A DNA stretch of 64,000 nt from Deltaproteobacteria bacterium (GTDB lineage Bacteria > Myxococcota_A > Polyangia > HGW-17 > SLPX01): contig JAGGXR010000010.1 of assembly GCA_021162935.1 (NCBI GenBank), positions 18,190 to 82,189 of the forward strand. Reading direction: 5' to 3'. The notes beneath the pieces were generated by a model that was given only the letters and a program-made list of their open reading frames with translations, ran no database searches and was not told the origin of the DNA. Below are positions 43,101-51,456 of this stretch, in pieces. Within the stretch, counting starts at the first letter, position 1, and each line of letters starts with the position of its first letter. Position numbers and translations under genes: made by a program.

Positions 43101-45463
43101 ATGTGGCTTTGGGGGTGGGTGCCGGTCATGGAATAGATGGCCTGGTCGATCACGGCGAGGCCGAGGGCCGCCTGCCTGGGTCTTCCCTGCTCGTCGGTGA
43201 CCGAGATGGCGAGTGACGCTGGCTGGCCGGGTCGGTAGGCGGATTGGTTCCATGCCATGTGGACCCGCAATCGGTCGAGGGGCTGGACGAACAGGATCGT
43301 GTTCCCCTGTGGCGGCTGCTTCGTGCCATCGTCGAGTTGCGCCGAGAGGCGCATGGCTCCCACGGCAGACTTTGGAATTGCCGCCTCCATGCTGGCGCGT
43401 CCCGCCGTCATGACGGCAGAAAGGGTGGTCGTGGTCTGACCCCAGCCACCCAGCTCCAGGTATAGGTTGCCATTGAAGTTCTTGGGACCGTACACGGTGA
43501 TGCGGACCCGGTTGCCGGCTCGAATCAGGGTGCGGTTGGTGGTCACCACGAGTCCGCGTCCCTTCCAGAAGGCCAGTCTGGCCGCGTGGCGGCCCTGGTG
43601 GCCCTGTGGGTCTCGGGCCTGGATCACCATGCGAAGGCCGTGGTGCGAGCGCCGGTGCGCCAGGACCCACAGGGTCGCGACGCCGTGTCGGTCGGTTCGG
43701 ACCTCCATGCGCCGACCCGGTCGTCTTGGCTGGTGGGCTTGTGCGTCTGACCTACGGGACCAGGGCCAGATGCGAGGCAGCGATGGGGCAGCGGGCCGAG
43801 CCACGAATCGTCCGTGGTCGAGGCGCACCGACAAGGTGGCCCTGGCCGGCCTGCCGTCCGGGGTGACGGCTACGATGGTCACGGGCTGGGGAAGTCCGGC
43901 CACGAGTTTGCCCATGTTGGGCAGAGCGTCGATGAGGATGCTTTGCTTGGAGACGGGCACTGAGATGGTTTTTTTGGCGGAAAATCCGCCGGACGCCGTG
44001 ACCTTCATGGCCACGATCATGCGGTACCCGCCGTCCGCATATGCATACAGGCTCTTGGCTGACGGGATAGGGATGGTCACTCGGTAGATGCCCTGGGCAT
44101 CGAAGTTTCCTCGGTAGCTGCCTTGCTCATGCGTGGTGACGCCTCCTCCCTTCAGGTGCATTTCGAGATGAGACGAGACCGAGACCCGACCGGTCTGGAC
44201 CTTGCTGCCCCACATGTGGTGCGCCCTGACTTCCAAGACGGCGTGCGCGCCGGGACGGTAGAAAGGACGGTCCATGTGGGCCTCGACCGCAAGGATCGGA
44301 GGCCTGTAGGCGAAGACCTTGATGGTTTTCGTCATGCGGACCGTTCGTTCGCCTTGCCGGGCGTCGTCGAGTCCGGCCTGGATTGTGTAGCGTCCGGTCA
44401 AGATTCCTGTGGCCAGGGGTGCATCCGTGGCTGCCACGCCGAAGTCATCGGTTCGAAGGTGTTCTTCGAAGACCAAGTTCTTGCGGGGATCCCGCAAGGA
44501 GACGGTCACTTTGGTGCCTGCCTTGGGTTGTCGAGCCGGTTCGGTCAGGGCCAGGATGCGAAGGTGGACCGTCTGCCCTGGTTGGTAGATGGGTTTGTCG
44601 GTGTGGAGCAGGATCTGAGCACGTCTGGCAATGCGTGCCGGCAATCGGATGCGACGCCGCAGCCCAGCCGACCAGGCTGTGATGGTGATGCTCGCCGGGC
44701 CTGGAGTCCATCGCGACGGGATGTGCATGGACAGGCGTGCCAGGCCGGCCGAGTCGGTGCGACTGCGTGCCGTGACCGGTGGACGGTGCTTTCTTGTAAT
44801 GGCCACATCCACGCGTGCATTGGCGAACGCGCGGAGTTGTGGGCTGCGGACCACGATCTTGAGGGACGCCACGGCCCCGATGATCAGGGTGCGCTGACCA
44901 TCGAGGGTGATCATGGGATAGTTGATGATGCGACTCAAAGGGAGGATGATACTTCGTTTGGCCCTGTTCTTTCCGGACGGTTGGAATTCGACCCTGAGGC
45001 GGTACAGGTCCAAATCCGCCGTTCGTCTCGGCAGGGCGAGCCGAAATCGCATGGTGTGTTTCACCTTCGGAAGGGCGGTCGTCCGGCTGCGGCTCACCAG
45101 TCCGCCGGCCGGTTTGAGCAGGACGAGGGTGACCGTCCCCGCGCCCTCCAGGGCCACGGAAACAAGAAGGTCATGGCCCGAGATGGTCGCCGACGCGCCG
45201 TTCCATGCTCCACTGCGCAGTGGATAGGGATGCAGGCGGCGATGTCGTGCGTGGCGGCGGGGACCGGCGATCGCCGTTTGCGCCATCACGATCGCCACAA
45301 CGGCAAGGATCCATCGTGCCGTACCCACCGATCGCCTCAACCGGACCCGGTGTGTCGTACCTGCCGATCGCCCCGCGCCTCGCCGGCCCGTGAGGTCTGG
45401 AAGAGCCGCTCGATTCAGGTGTTCGTCCCGATTCGTGTCGTTTTGCGTCGTGATTCTCGGCAT
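40157..45463 (-). CDS. Bacterial alpha-2-macroglobulin with thioester
   Basis: A very large (1768 residues) exported protease-trap protein. ATG 45463 follows AGGAGA. A long basic leader precedes the signal WILAVVAIVMAQTAIA, cut near residue 66; no lipobox, unlike most bacterial A2Ms. MG domains include LLHTDKPIYQPGQTVHLRIL (MG2 signature). A Gly-rich segment (GCGCGGGGGFGGPSAFG) lies near residues 985-1000. The A2M core reads ERTMAETLTWQPLLRTDDQG-like and TTWVASILASDRSGRLG. The intact thioester PSGCFEQNAS is near residue 1245, and an alpha-alpha toroid follows. Around residues 915-970 is a GspG-like insert (DPWGH...SAGPDGRFETADD). Likely traps proteases at the cell envelope. No PBP1C gene, the usual neighbour, is beside it. 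Confidence 0.93.
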   Translation of the reverse strand: MPRITTQNDTNRDEHLNRAALPDLTGRRGAGRSAGTTHRVRLRRSVGTARWILAVVAIVMAQTAIAGPRRHARHRRLHPYPLRSGAWNGASATISGHDLLVSVALEGAGTVTLVLLKPAGGLVSRSRTTALPKVKHTMRFRLALPRRTADLDLYRLRVEFQPSGKNRAKRSIILPLSRIINYPMITLDGQRTLIIGAVASLKIVVRSPQLRAFANARVDVAITRKHRPPVTARSRTDSAGLARLSMHIPSRWTPGPASITITAWSAGLRRRIRLPARIARRAQILLHTDKPIYQPGQTVHLRILALTEPARQPKAGTKVTVSLRDPRKNLVFEEHLRTDDFGVAATDAPLATGILTGRYTIQAGLDDARQGERTVRMTKTIKVFAYRPPILAVEAHMDRPFYRPGAHAVLEVRAHHMWGSKVQTGRVSVSSHLEMHLKGGGVTTHEQGSYRGNFDAQGIYRVTIPIPSAKSLYAYADGGYRMIVAMKVTASGGFSAKKTISVPVSKQSILIDALPNMGKLVAGLPQPVTIVAVTPDGRPARATLSVRLDHGRFVARPAAPSLPRIWPWSRRSDAQAHQPRRPGRRMEVRTDRHGVATLWVLAHRRSHHGLRMVIQARDPQGHQGRHAARLAFWKGRGLVVTTNRTLIRAGNRVRITVYGPKNFNGNLYLELGGWGQTTTTLSAVMTAGRASMEAAIPKSAVGAMRLSAQLDDGTKQPPQGNTILFVQPLDRLRVHMAWNQSAYRPGQPASLAISVTDEQGRPRQAALGLAVIDQAIYSMTGTHPQSHIERFLLDDPARESTMSFQSVTAEKLLAGPASTDRQALAGALAGLFLKKGYQGFWHDLHRTIKQEAAAYQVSLHRRLARVLKPWFRRRAKVIGAAMKRFWKAKYRNKSLCDNEWPLFPTVAKLLRKNALNAQDAQDPWGHRMQIQGKDGNGCCPMYPKSGILMIMLQSAGPDGRFETADDLLMGPYRVSMRAIPRNHNCSVGCGCGGGGGFGGPSAFGHSVFIRMGHANLRPPGFANQQRITVRKRMAETLTWQPLLRTDDQGHAKVRISLADNITTWVASILASDRSGRLGFTVARSRALKKLFLDMNLPLRLSRGDRLNLPVVLHNETSHRRPVTVSLRPAGWYHTPNATKRVVLPAHGTKQVLFPIEVRRLGPQKLTAMVTGRSLGDGLTRTTLVEPRGMPVQLATSGTLSSSLLGSITIPPSVSKGTGKLTVTLQSGLPGVIRDSLSGLLRQPSGCFEQNASITYPNILVHHILGRRKDALWKKAHRFVLAGYQRMLSYEVPGGGFSLFGQKPSSIFLTALGLHMMADLKGLVPVDPIVIRRSIRFLSDHQKSNGAFADDPKLTAYVAWAMARHRRRSNTVSRAIRFLRSSRTKLLASPYATALAASALGAARRIKTRLGARLLASLSATARRARDGSRFWETKAAAAARSAGNRAIPAGGEGIFTLSGSAGLSAKTEITGLATRVLAQRSNSFDLARRAIKYLLTHRDQGGAWYSTQATVLALQALRAGQGFLGSRSVGTVAVLFDGRPAGHITLSGHRRGHSLSSLTLDRAMLTPGRHRIRLVPSKRGSVLYRIALSYKTDPKPAAPAANEEPRTTATPQSRRLPRTAVGGSNRFLVDVAARARANPEGPILSAKMTYPRRALRRYESITTYLEVANRTGYSSKAPMVELRLAPGMTPMRSDLDAMVRTKQIQRYEVSPGRIVFYLSRLPHGTSRSLSLRMVPTLTGRFSTNLSSIYDYYYPEGKAYVHPQTLVIR

Positions 45464-45695
45464 GGTCGTCTCCTGTCGCGGGCATCGGCCGGATGTCCAC
45501 TGCGTTGGTTCGCCTTCATTGAATCTTTTTTCGATCGCCGCATCTTTTGACAGCCGGTTCAAGGAAAAGTTCCCATGATGTGTTGGACTGACCCCAAATC
45601 CTGAGTTCACCAGCTTGGATCGTTTCTATCGATGACATCGACGGCTTTGACTTGACGGCTTTGACTTGGACAGGCGGCTTGGTTAGTATGCGCCC

Positions 45696-46535
45696 ATGAT
45701 AGTGCTCTGTGACGCTTGTGGCCGGCAGTACGACGTGAGTGGATACGCGCCCGGCGAGAAAGTTCGGTGCGCCTGTGGCACGATTCTGACGGTTCCGAGG
45801 CAGCAGTCGCTCGAAGCGGCGGTGCTCCATTGTTCCAGTTGTGGCGGGCCTCTCGAAGAGGGTGCGGACCGTTGTCCGTACTGCGGTGGCGTGGTGGACC
45901 GGGACCAGGCCAAGTTGACCCTGGTCTGTCCGTCGTGTTTCGCCAGGATTCCCGGGACGGCCAGGTTTTGTTCCCATTGCGGGTTGGTGTTGCATCCTCA
46001 AAAAATCGAGGCGGTGTCCGATCGGGCCCTTTCCTGTCCTCGCTGTGCCGTGCCCCTGCGGCGTCGCACGACGGACGGGTTGGACATGTACGAATGCCCT
46101 GAGTGCTGCGGGCTGTGGCTCGGAAACGATGACTTCGATGCGGTGAGACGCAAGAAGGTGGCCGAGTTCGAGCAGTATCCTGTCCCGAGGGAGGAGACCA
46201 AGGCCAGGAGGCTGGAGCCTGTGTTGTACCTCAAGTGTCCCGAGTGCGGGGTGCTCATGAATCGCGTCAACTTCGCGAAGCGTTCGGGCGTGATCATCGA
46301 TCAGTGCCGAGAGCATGGCGTTTGGCTCGACGACGAGGAACTGGAACGCATTGCACGGTTCATCTCCGAAGGCGGATTGGTGACGGCCAGCAAGGCGCAG
46401 GCCAGAGAGACGTCCAGGCTGGCCGAACAGAGGTCGTTCATGGCGCCGATGCAGGGTTCCGTTGATACCGGATGGCAGTCGCCCGATACGCCCGTGTCCC
46501 TGTTCGGTTCCTTGATGAGCGCGCTTTTCAAGTAG
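45696..46535 (+). CDS. Multi-zinc-ribbon protein (zf-TFIIB type)
   Basis: A 279-residue cytoplasmic protein with four or five zinc ribbons: LCDACGRQYDV with VRCACGTI; HCSSCGG with RCPYCGG; LVCPSCFARIPGTARFCSHC; SCPRCAVPLRRR with YECPECCGLWL; and LKCPECGVLMNRVNFAKRSG followed by DQCREHGVWLD, the zf-TFIIB signature. It is typical of metal-binding proteins of unknown role. No catalytic domain or membrane segment is seen. It precedes the dihydropyrimidine dehydrogenase fusion by 146 bases in the same direction. Confidence 0.87.
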   Translation: MIVLCDACGRQYDVSGYAPGEKVRCACGTILTVPRQQSLEAAVLHCSSCGGPLEEGADRCPYCGGVVDRDQAKLTLVCPSCFARIPGTARFCSHCGLVLHPQKIEAVSDRALSCPRCAVPLRRRTTDGLDMYECPECCGLWLGNDDFDAVRRKKVAEFEQYPVPREETKARRLEPVLYLKCPECGVLMNRVNFAKRSGVIIDQCREHGVWLDDEELERIARFISEGGLVTASKAQARETSRLAEQRSFMAPMQGSVDTGWQSPDTPVSLFGSLMSALFK

Positions 46536-46681
46536 AGACCTTCGTCCTGTCGGCAGGACCTGCCGTCCTGCAACTGGGCTGCAACGTCTTGCGCAGGGCA
46601 GTAAACAGCAGTAAACAGCGAAGAAGCGAAGAATCGAAACCAACGCGTATTGCGCGCAGAGCATAGAGAGAGGACCGAGCC

Positions 46682-49216
46682 ATGCCAGACGTGACCCTTG
46701 AACGACTCAATCCCCCCATGACGCCCGAGGCGGCCTTGATGGAAGCGAATCGATGCCTGCTGTGCGAGGATCCGCCCTGTGAGCAGGATTGCCCGGCCTC
46801 GGTTCCGGTGCGGGAGTTCATCCGCAAGTTGCGTCATGGAGACATCGAGGGAGCGGCGGCGGCCATTCAGCGGCGGAACGTGCTCGGCGGTGTCTGCGGC
46901 GTGGTCTGTGAGACGTCCATCCAGTGCCAGAGCCATTGCACGGCGGCAAAATTGGGCAGACCCATCGATATCGGCGGGCTGCAGCGTTTCATCATGGAGA
47001 CGGTGGCGGATCGGAAGCCGTTTGCGCTGCCGTTCCACAAGAAGCCTCAGACGGGTAAGAAGGTCGCCGTGGTGGGCGGTGGTCCGGCGGGTCTGTCTGC
47101 CGCAGCAGAGCTTGCCCGGCTCGGGCACGAGGTGACGATTTTCGAAGAGCTGGATCGATTGGGAGGCATGGCTCGTTACGGTATCCCGTCGTTTCGGCTT
47201 CCCAAGGACCTGCTCGACCGTGAGATCGAGGCGGTGGTCGCCATGGGCGTGCAGGTCCGCAAGGGGCAGAAGGTGGATCTCTCCGAGGTTCGTCGGAATC
47301 ATGACGCCCTGTTTTTGGCCACGGGACAGTCAAAGACGCAGGGGCTCGGTGTTCCAGGCGAAGAACTGGAAGGCGTCCACCAGGGCCTCAGTGTGCTGCG
47401 TTGGCTCGAGCGGCCCGAAGAGGCTCATCCTCTCAAGGGCAAGGTGATCGTGGTCGGCGGCGGCAACACGTCGATGGACGTGGCTCTGGCTGCCTTGGCC
47501 CTCGGCGCATCGGATGTGACCGTGCTCTATCGACGGTCGCAGTCGCAGATGCCGGCCTGGCCATCGGAGCGCCACAAGGCCACCGAACATGGCGTTGCCC
47601 TGCGAACGCTGATCACGCCGGTTGCAATTCTCGGTGAGCGGAAGGTAGAGGGCGTGCGTTGTCAGCCCATGGTGCTGGCCGAACCGGATCTGACGGGGCG
47701 TCCCAGGCCGGTTCCAGCCCCGGGCGGCACGTTCGAATTGGAAGCTGATCATGTCCTGGTGGCCGTTGGGCAACGTGGGGACGACGACGTGGTTTCCAAG
47801 GTCGGGCTCGATCTGAAGCGAAGTGGCGACCTGGATGTCAATGGATTCGGCGGAACGAGCCAGTCTCGGGTCTATGCCGGCGGCGACTTGGCCAGCGGGG
47901 ACAAGACGGTGGTGGCTGCGGTGGCGGGGGGGCGGCGTTCCGCCTGGGCCATCCACCAGTCCCTCGTGCAGCAGGTGCCAGAGGACCCGGATTGGACCGA
48001 GGCCCTGCCGCAAGACGTGGACCTGTCCGTCGAGTTTTGCGGACGTAGGTTCGTCAATCCGTTTGTCTTGGCGGCGGCGCCACCCTCGGACGACCTGGAG
48101 ATGGTGCGTCGCGCGTTCCGCGCTGGTTGGGCCGGCGCGGTGCTCAAGACCACCAGTGTCGAGGGAACGGCGGTGGATCTCAAGTATCCCATGATGGCAG
48201 CCGTGGACATGGCGGCCAGGAAGGTGATGGGCCTTGGGAACATCGATCTGATTTCAGAGCACCACATCGACGAGATTGAGCGTCGGGTCCGGGCCCTCAA
48301 GGACGAATTTCCCGACCGGATGGTCATTCCCTCCATGATGGGCGCCTCCAAGGAGGAGTGGCAGGAATTGGCCGGTCGGCTTTCCGAGGCGGGCGCGGAC
48401 CTGATCGAGTGCAGCTTTTCTTGTCCGCAGGGGTCGCTCGGCGCACGGCCTGGTGCCATGCTGGGCCAGGATGCCGATCTATCCGGTAAGGTCGCCCGGT
48501 GGGTGAAGGAGGCGGCGGGCGAGACTCCAGTGGTCATCAAGCTCACGCCGCAGGTGACCGATATCGTCGAAGTCGCCACGGCGGTCAAGGAAGCCGGCGT
48601 GGACGCGATTTGTGCCTCTAACACCATTCCTTCCTTGATGGGACTCGACCCGGATACCTTGGAACCTCGGCCCACCGTTGGCGGGAAGAGTTCGTACTCG
48701 GGGCTGTCCGGGCCCGCGATCAAACCCATCACATTGCGTACGATCGCTGAGATTGCGAGACAGGTTCGTATTCCGATCACGGGAACCGGTGGGCCGATGA
48801 CGCCCTTCGACGCGGTGGAACTCATGGGGGTCGGGGCGACGACCGTACAGTTCTGCACGGCGGTGATGACCTACGGGTACCGAATCATCGAGGACCTGGT
48901 CGAGGGTCTGTCCTGGTACCTCCACCACCATGACCTGACGCGGCCGGCGCAGCTCGTGGGCGCGGCCCTGCCCAAGATTGCGACCCATGACGAGCTGCAG
49001 CAGGCAGGCAAAGTGGTCTGCCACATCAGACAGGAATCTTGCATCGGGTGTGGTCGCTGCTACCTGGCCTGCCGCGACGGCGGGCACCAGGCGATTTCCT
49101 TCCATGTGGAAGAAGACGGCAGACGAGTCGAGGTGGACCCGGAGCGTTGTGTGGGCTGCGCCTTCTGCACGCAGGTCTGCCCGGTGCAGGGCTGTATGTA
49201 CATGGGCGTGGACTGA
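46682..49216 (+). CDS. Single-chain dihydropyrimidine dehydrogenase (PreT-PreA fusion)
   Basis: An 844-residue flavoprotein joining in one chain what E. coli carries as PreT and PreA, in the order of eukaryotic DPYD. Residues 20-95 hold the N-terminal Cys cluster region (LCEDPPCEQDCPASVPVREF and GGVCGVVCETSIQCQSHC). FAD site VVGGGPAGLSAAAE near 130; NADPH site VVGGGNTSMDVALAAL near 258. FMN/DHOD domain from ~450, with catalytic Cys about residue 581 in ECSFSCPQGSLG. C-terminal 2[4Fe-4S] ferredoxin: CIGCGRCYLAC and CVGCAFCTQVCPVQGC. It should reduce uracil or thymine with NAD(P)H. No dihydropyrimidinase gene is nearby. ATG 46682 is preceded by GAGAGAGG. Confidence 0.93.
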   Translation: MPDVTLERLNPPMTPEAALMEANRCLLCEDPPCEQDCPASVPVREFIRKLRHGDIEGAAAAIQRRNVLGGVCGVVCETSIQCQSHCTAAKLGRPIDIGGLQRFIMETVADRKPFALPFHKKPQTGKKVAVVGGGPAGLSAAAELARLGHEVTIFEELDRLGGMARYGIPSFRLPKDLLDREIEAVVAMGVQVRKGQKVDLSEVRRNHDALFLATGQSKTQGLGVPGEELEGVHQGLSVLRWLERPEEAHPLKGKVIVVGGGNTSMDVALAALALGASDVTVLYRRSQSQMPAWPSERHKATEHGVALRTLITPVAILGERKVEGVRCQPMVLAEPDLTGRPRPVPAPGGTFELEADHVLVAVGQRGDDDVVSKVGLDLKRSGDLDVNGFGGTSQSRVYAGGDLASGDKTVVAAVAGGRRSAWAIHQSLVQQVPEDPDWTEALPQDVDLSVEFCGRRFVNPFVLAAAPPSDDLEMVRRAFRAGWAGAVLKTTSVEGTAVDLKYPMMAAVDMAARKVMGLGNIDLISEHHIDEIERRVRALKDEFPDRMVIPSMMGASKEEWQELAGRLSEAGADLIECSFSCPQGSLGARPGAMLGQDADLSGKVARWVKEAAGETPVVIKLTPQVTDIVEVATAVKEAGVDAICASNTIPSLMGLDPDTLEPRPTVGGKSSYSGLSGPAIKPITLRTIAEIARQVRIPITGTGGPMTPFDAVELMGVGATTVQFCTAVMTYGYRIIEDLVEGLSWYLHHHDLTRPAQLVGAALPKIATHDELQQAGKVVCHIRQESCIGCGRCYLACRDGGHQAISFHVEEDGRRVEVDPERCVGCAFCTQVCPVQGCMYMGVD

Positions 49217-49522
49217 CCGTCATCGCGCGTTCGATTCATGTTTGCGCATGGATGGGTGCTCCTGTCCGCATGGATTCTTGTTTCCATTCGCATGGACGAT
49301 GGGCACGGTGAACGGCCTGTCGAGCCGGTTTGGTCGTTTCCCGGTGAACGTGCACTTGCGTGATCGTCGGATGTGCACCATGTTTGATGGCAGATAGCCG
49401 TTTTCGTCTCCGACTGGGTCGACTCGACGGGACGGCTTCGACAGAATTGCCCTCCAGCCATGGAGCCTTTCGGGCCTGGCGGTTTTGCGATGAGCGTAAC
49501 GGGCACGACGAGGAGGTAGACG

Positions 49523-51073
49523 ATGGTCGCTGGCTCGAAACCCAAACTGAGCCGGATTTTGGTGACGGGCGCCGCCGGTGCCGTTGGACGGCGCGTGGTC
49601 CATCTGCTGTTGGATCGTGGATACGAAGTCGTTGCAGTGGATCGTCCCGGGGCGTCCTATTCGCGTGAGATGGACGAGAGTCGGGTGACCATCATGTCAG
49701 GCGACTTGGCCCTTCCCGCGTTTTGCGACGACGTGGTGCAAGGCGTGGACGCGGTGGTCAGTACGGCTGCGTTTCACGATGCGTCGGCATCCTACGATGA
49801 CTTGGCGGCGGTCAACGTGGAGGCCGTTCGACGCCTCTACCTTGCGGCCAGGCGACAGGGCGCTGCGGTCTTTGTGCATGTGTCGTCGAGTTCGGTCTAC
49901 CGCTTTACGGGACGTACGCTTCGTGAGGATGGCCCCACCGAGACCACCACCGACTATCAGCGTTCCAGGCTCGATGGGGAGCGGAGCATTCGTGAGTTGG
50001 GCGACAAGGCTTCACCCGCGTGGGTCGTGTTGCGTCCCGCGATTCTCTATGGCTCGGGAGACCGGCACGTGGGAGGCCTCCTTGCTGCTCTGCCGGTCAT
50101 GGTCTGGGCGTTGTTCGGTCGGAGCCTCTGGGTACGCGGCGGGGCGAAGTGGAGCTTCGTGCATGCGGAAGATGTGGCCGGAGCCGTGCGTCATGTTTTG
50201 GAACGGCCCGAGACCTGGCGGGCCGTCTACAACGTGTCAGACGATACGCCTATGACGGTTGGGCAGGCTTTGACAGCGGCGTTCAGGGCCCATCGGGTCG
50301 GTCGGAGCTTCTTGATTCTGCTGCCTTCGAAATGGGTGATTCGACGGTTTTTGCCGTTTCTGGATCGCGATCCCGTGTTCGGCTTGGTCAATTTCGGGCT
50401 GAGATGGCTGTGGTCCATGATCCGGTCGCGTCACGAACTCACCGACGAGTTCGAACCCACGGTGGAGCGGTTCATCGCGGCCTACCTGGGGTGCGACGTG
50501 GTGCTGGACAATCGGCGACTCTCGGACACTGGATTCGAATTGAAACATCCGGACATGAGACGCGCCTGGCCTGGGGTGCTGGATTGGTATCGCAAGCACC
50601 GTTGGCTGCCTGGTGAGGAACGGTTGGAGTCGGCCGAGGCCCTTGCTTTGAGCTTCGGGCTCAATCTGGTGGGGTCGCATCGTCTCACTGGCGACGAGCC
50701 CGTGGACCGGGATGTGCGGTTCGTGTTGAGCGTGCAGGTGAAGAACGTGCTTGCTTGGTGGAAGGCCAGATCGCTTGCGCTCGACGGCAGTTGCTACCTG
50801 GAGCACCTTGCAGAGAACGTTGCCTGCACAGGGCGGGCGGACCTGGACCTTCAGGCGCGTCGTATCATCGTGGAGGTGCACTTCGTGACAGATGAAGGGA
50901 TCCATGCGTTCGGGCGGGGGAGCGCGAGGGTGACCCTCAAGTCCATCCAGGATCAAAAAATTCCGCTGGTCGTCTATGGTCCATCGGGGCGTGAGCTATC
51001 TCGCGGATCCATGCTGTTGAAATTGCCTGCCGAGGTCATTGGGATTCTGTCCTCGTTTCGTCTGAGTTGGTAG
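49523..51073 (+). CDS. NAD-dependent epimerase/3-beta-HSD-type reductase
   Basis: Extended SDR protein of 516 residues: NAD-binding ILVTGAAGAVGRRVVHLLLD, VDAVVSTAAFHD, SSSSVYRFTG (with YxxxK-type region TTDYQRSRLDGER), RPAILYGSGDRHVG and a NDV-type C-lobe. Residues after ~330 form a ~190-residue extra C-terminal region, with an all-beta appearance (VHFVTDEGIHAFGRGSARVT), that resembles no domain I know. GAGGAGG precedes ATG 49523. The Tyr of the SDR active site appears as DYQRSR rather than YxxxK, so catalytic activity should be checked. Substrate unknown; the 307 bases before it hold nothing recognised. Confidence 0.82.
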   Translation: MVAGSKPKLSRILVTGAAGAVGRRVVHLLLDRGYEVVAVDRPGASYSREMDESRVTIMSGDLALPAFCDDVVQGVDAVVSTAAFHDASASYDDLAAVNVEAVRRLYLAARRQGAAVFVHVSSSSVYRFTGRTLREDGPTETTTDYQRSRLDGERSIRELGDKASPAWVVLRPAILYGSGDRHVGGLLAALPVMVWALFGRSLWVRGGAKWSFVHAEDVAGAVRHVLERPETWRAVYNVSDDTPMTVGQALTAAFRAHRVGRSFLILLPSKWVIRRFLPFLDRDPVFGLVNFGLRWLWSMIRSRHELTDEFEPTVERFIAAYLGCDVVLDNRRLSDTGFELKHPDMRRAWPGVLDWYRKHRWLPGEERLESAEALALSFGLNLVGSHRLTGDEPVDRDVRFVLSVQVKNVLAWWKARSLALDGSCYLEHLAENVACTGRADLDLQARRIIVEVHFVTDEGIHAFGRGSARVTLKSIQDQKIPLVVYGPSGRELSRGSMLLKLPAEVIGILSSFRLSW

Positions 51074-51128
51074 TCTGTTTCCGTTTTGTGATGAAACGGG
51101 TTGGATGGCTGAGGATTCAAAAAAGGAC

Positions 51129-51156
51129 TTGGCAAAGAGAAGCCCTCGTGTAAAAT
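51129..51156 (+). promoter_or_regulatory. Sigma-70-type promoter for the tRNA
   Basis: TTGGCA (51129-51134), 16-base spacer, TAAAAT (51151-51156). The tRNA starts about 70 bases downstream. The match is by eye. Confidence 0.5.
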
Positions 51157-51225
51157 CCTGCTCCGCATAGAGGTCATGTAGGAAGACTGTTCAAAATAGC
51201 AGATGTATTCTGACCAGCCTCCTAA

Positions 51226-51299
51226 GGCTCCGTGGCCCAATTGGCAGAGGCGCTCGACTCAAAATCGAGAGGTTCTGGGTTCGACTCCCAGCGGAGCCA
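51226..51299 (+). tRNA. tRNA-Leu(CAA) with class-I-size variable loop
   Basis: A cloverleaf folds cleanly: acceptor GGCTCCG/CGGAGCC (7 bp), short D stem GCC/GGC with AATTGGCAGA in the loop, anticodon stem CTCGA/TCGAG with loop CTCAAAA (anticodon CAA at 51260-51262, Leu), T stem CTGGG/CCCAG with TTCGACT. Discriminator is A, and CCA is not encoded. The variable loop is only AGGTT (5 bases), whereas bacterial tRNA-Leu normally has a long class II arm. Identity by anticodon is Leu, but charging is unproven. Confidence 0.85.
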
Positions 51300-51335
51300 C
51301 TCTTCTCGACAGGCTGGTTGTGTGATCGTCTGGAT

Positions 51336-51381
51336 GATTCTCATTGATTGAGAATTCCTCGATGGGCGAGTACGCCCGTCG
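51336..51381. other. Two hairpins between the tRNA and the OMP gene
   Basis: ATTCTCA/TGAGAAT (51337-51355) and CGATGGGCG/CGCCCGTCG (51360-51381, one G-U) lie downstream of the tRNA and downstream of the convergent gene. Neither is followed by a T run, so they are not clear intrinsic terminators. Confidence 0.4.
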
Positions 51382-51456
51382 AATGTTCCCTCCGGTCCTT
51401 CGTTTTCCGGATGCTCTGTGGTGCTCGGTACGACCCATCCACTTCTGCATACTTTT

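Noticed and set aside
40754..43216. 820-codon plus-strand frame opposite the A2M gene
   Set aside because: Gly/Gln/Val-rich shadow of the A2M; no start signal or domain.
49217..49522. Possible gene before the SDR protein
   Set aside because: No coherent frame, signal or domain; left as an empty intergenic spacer.
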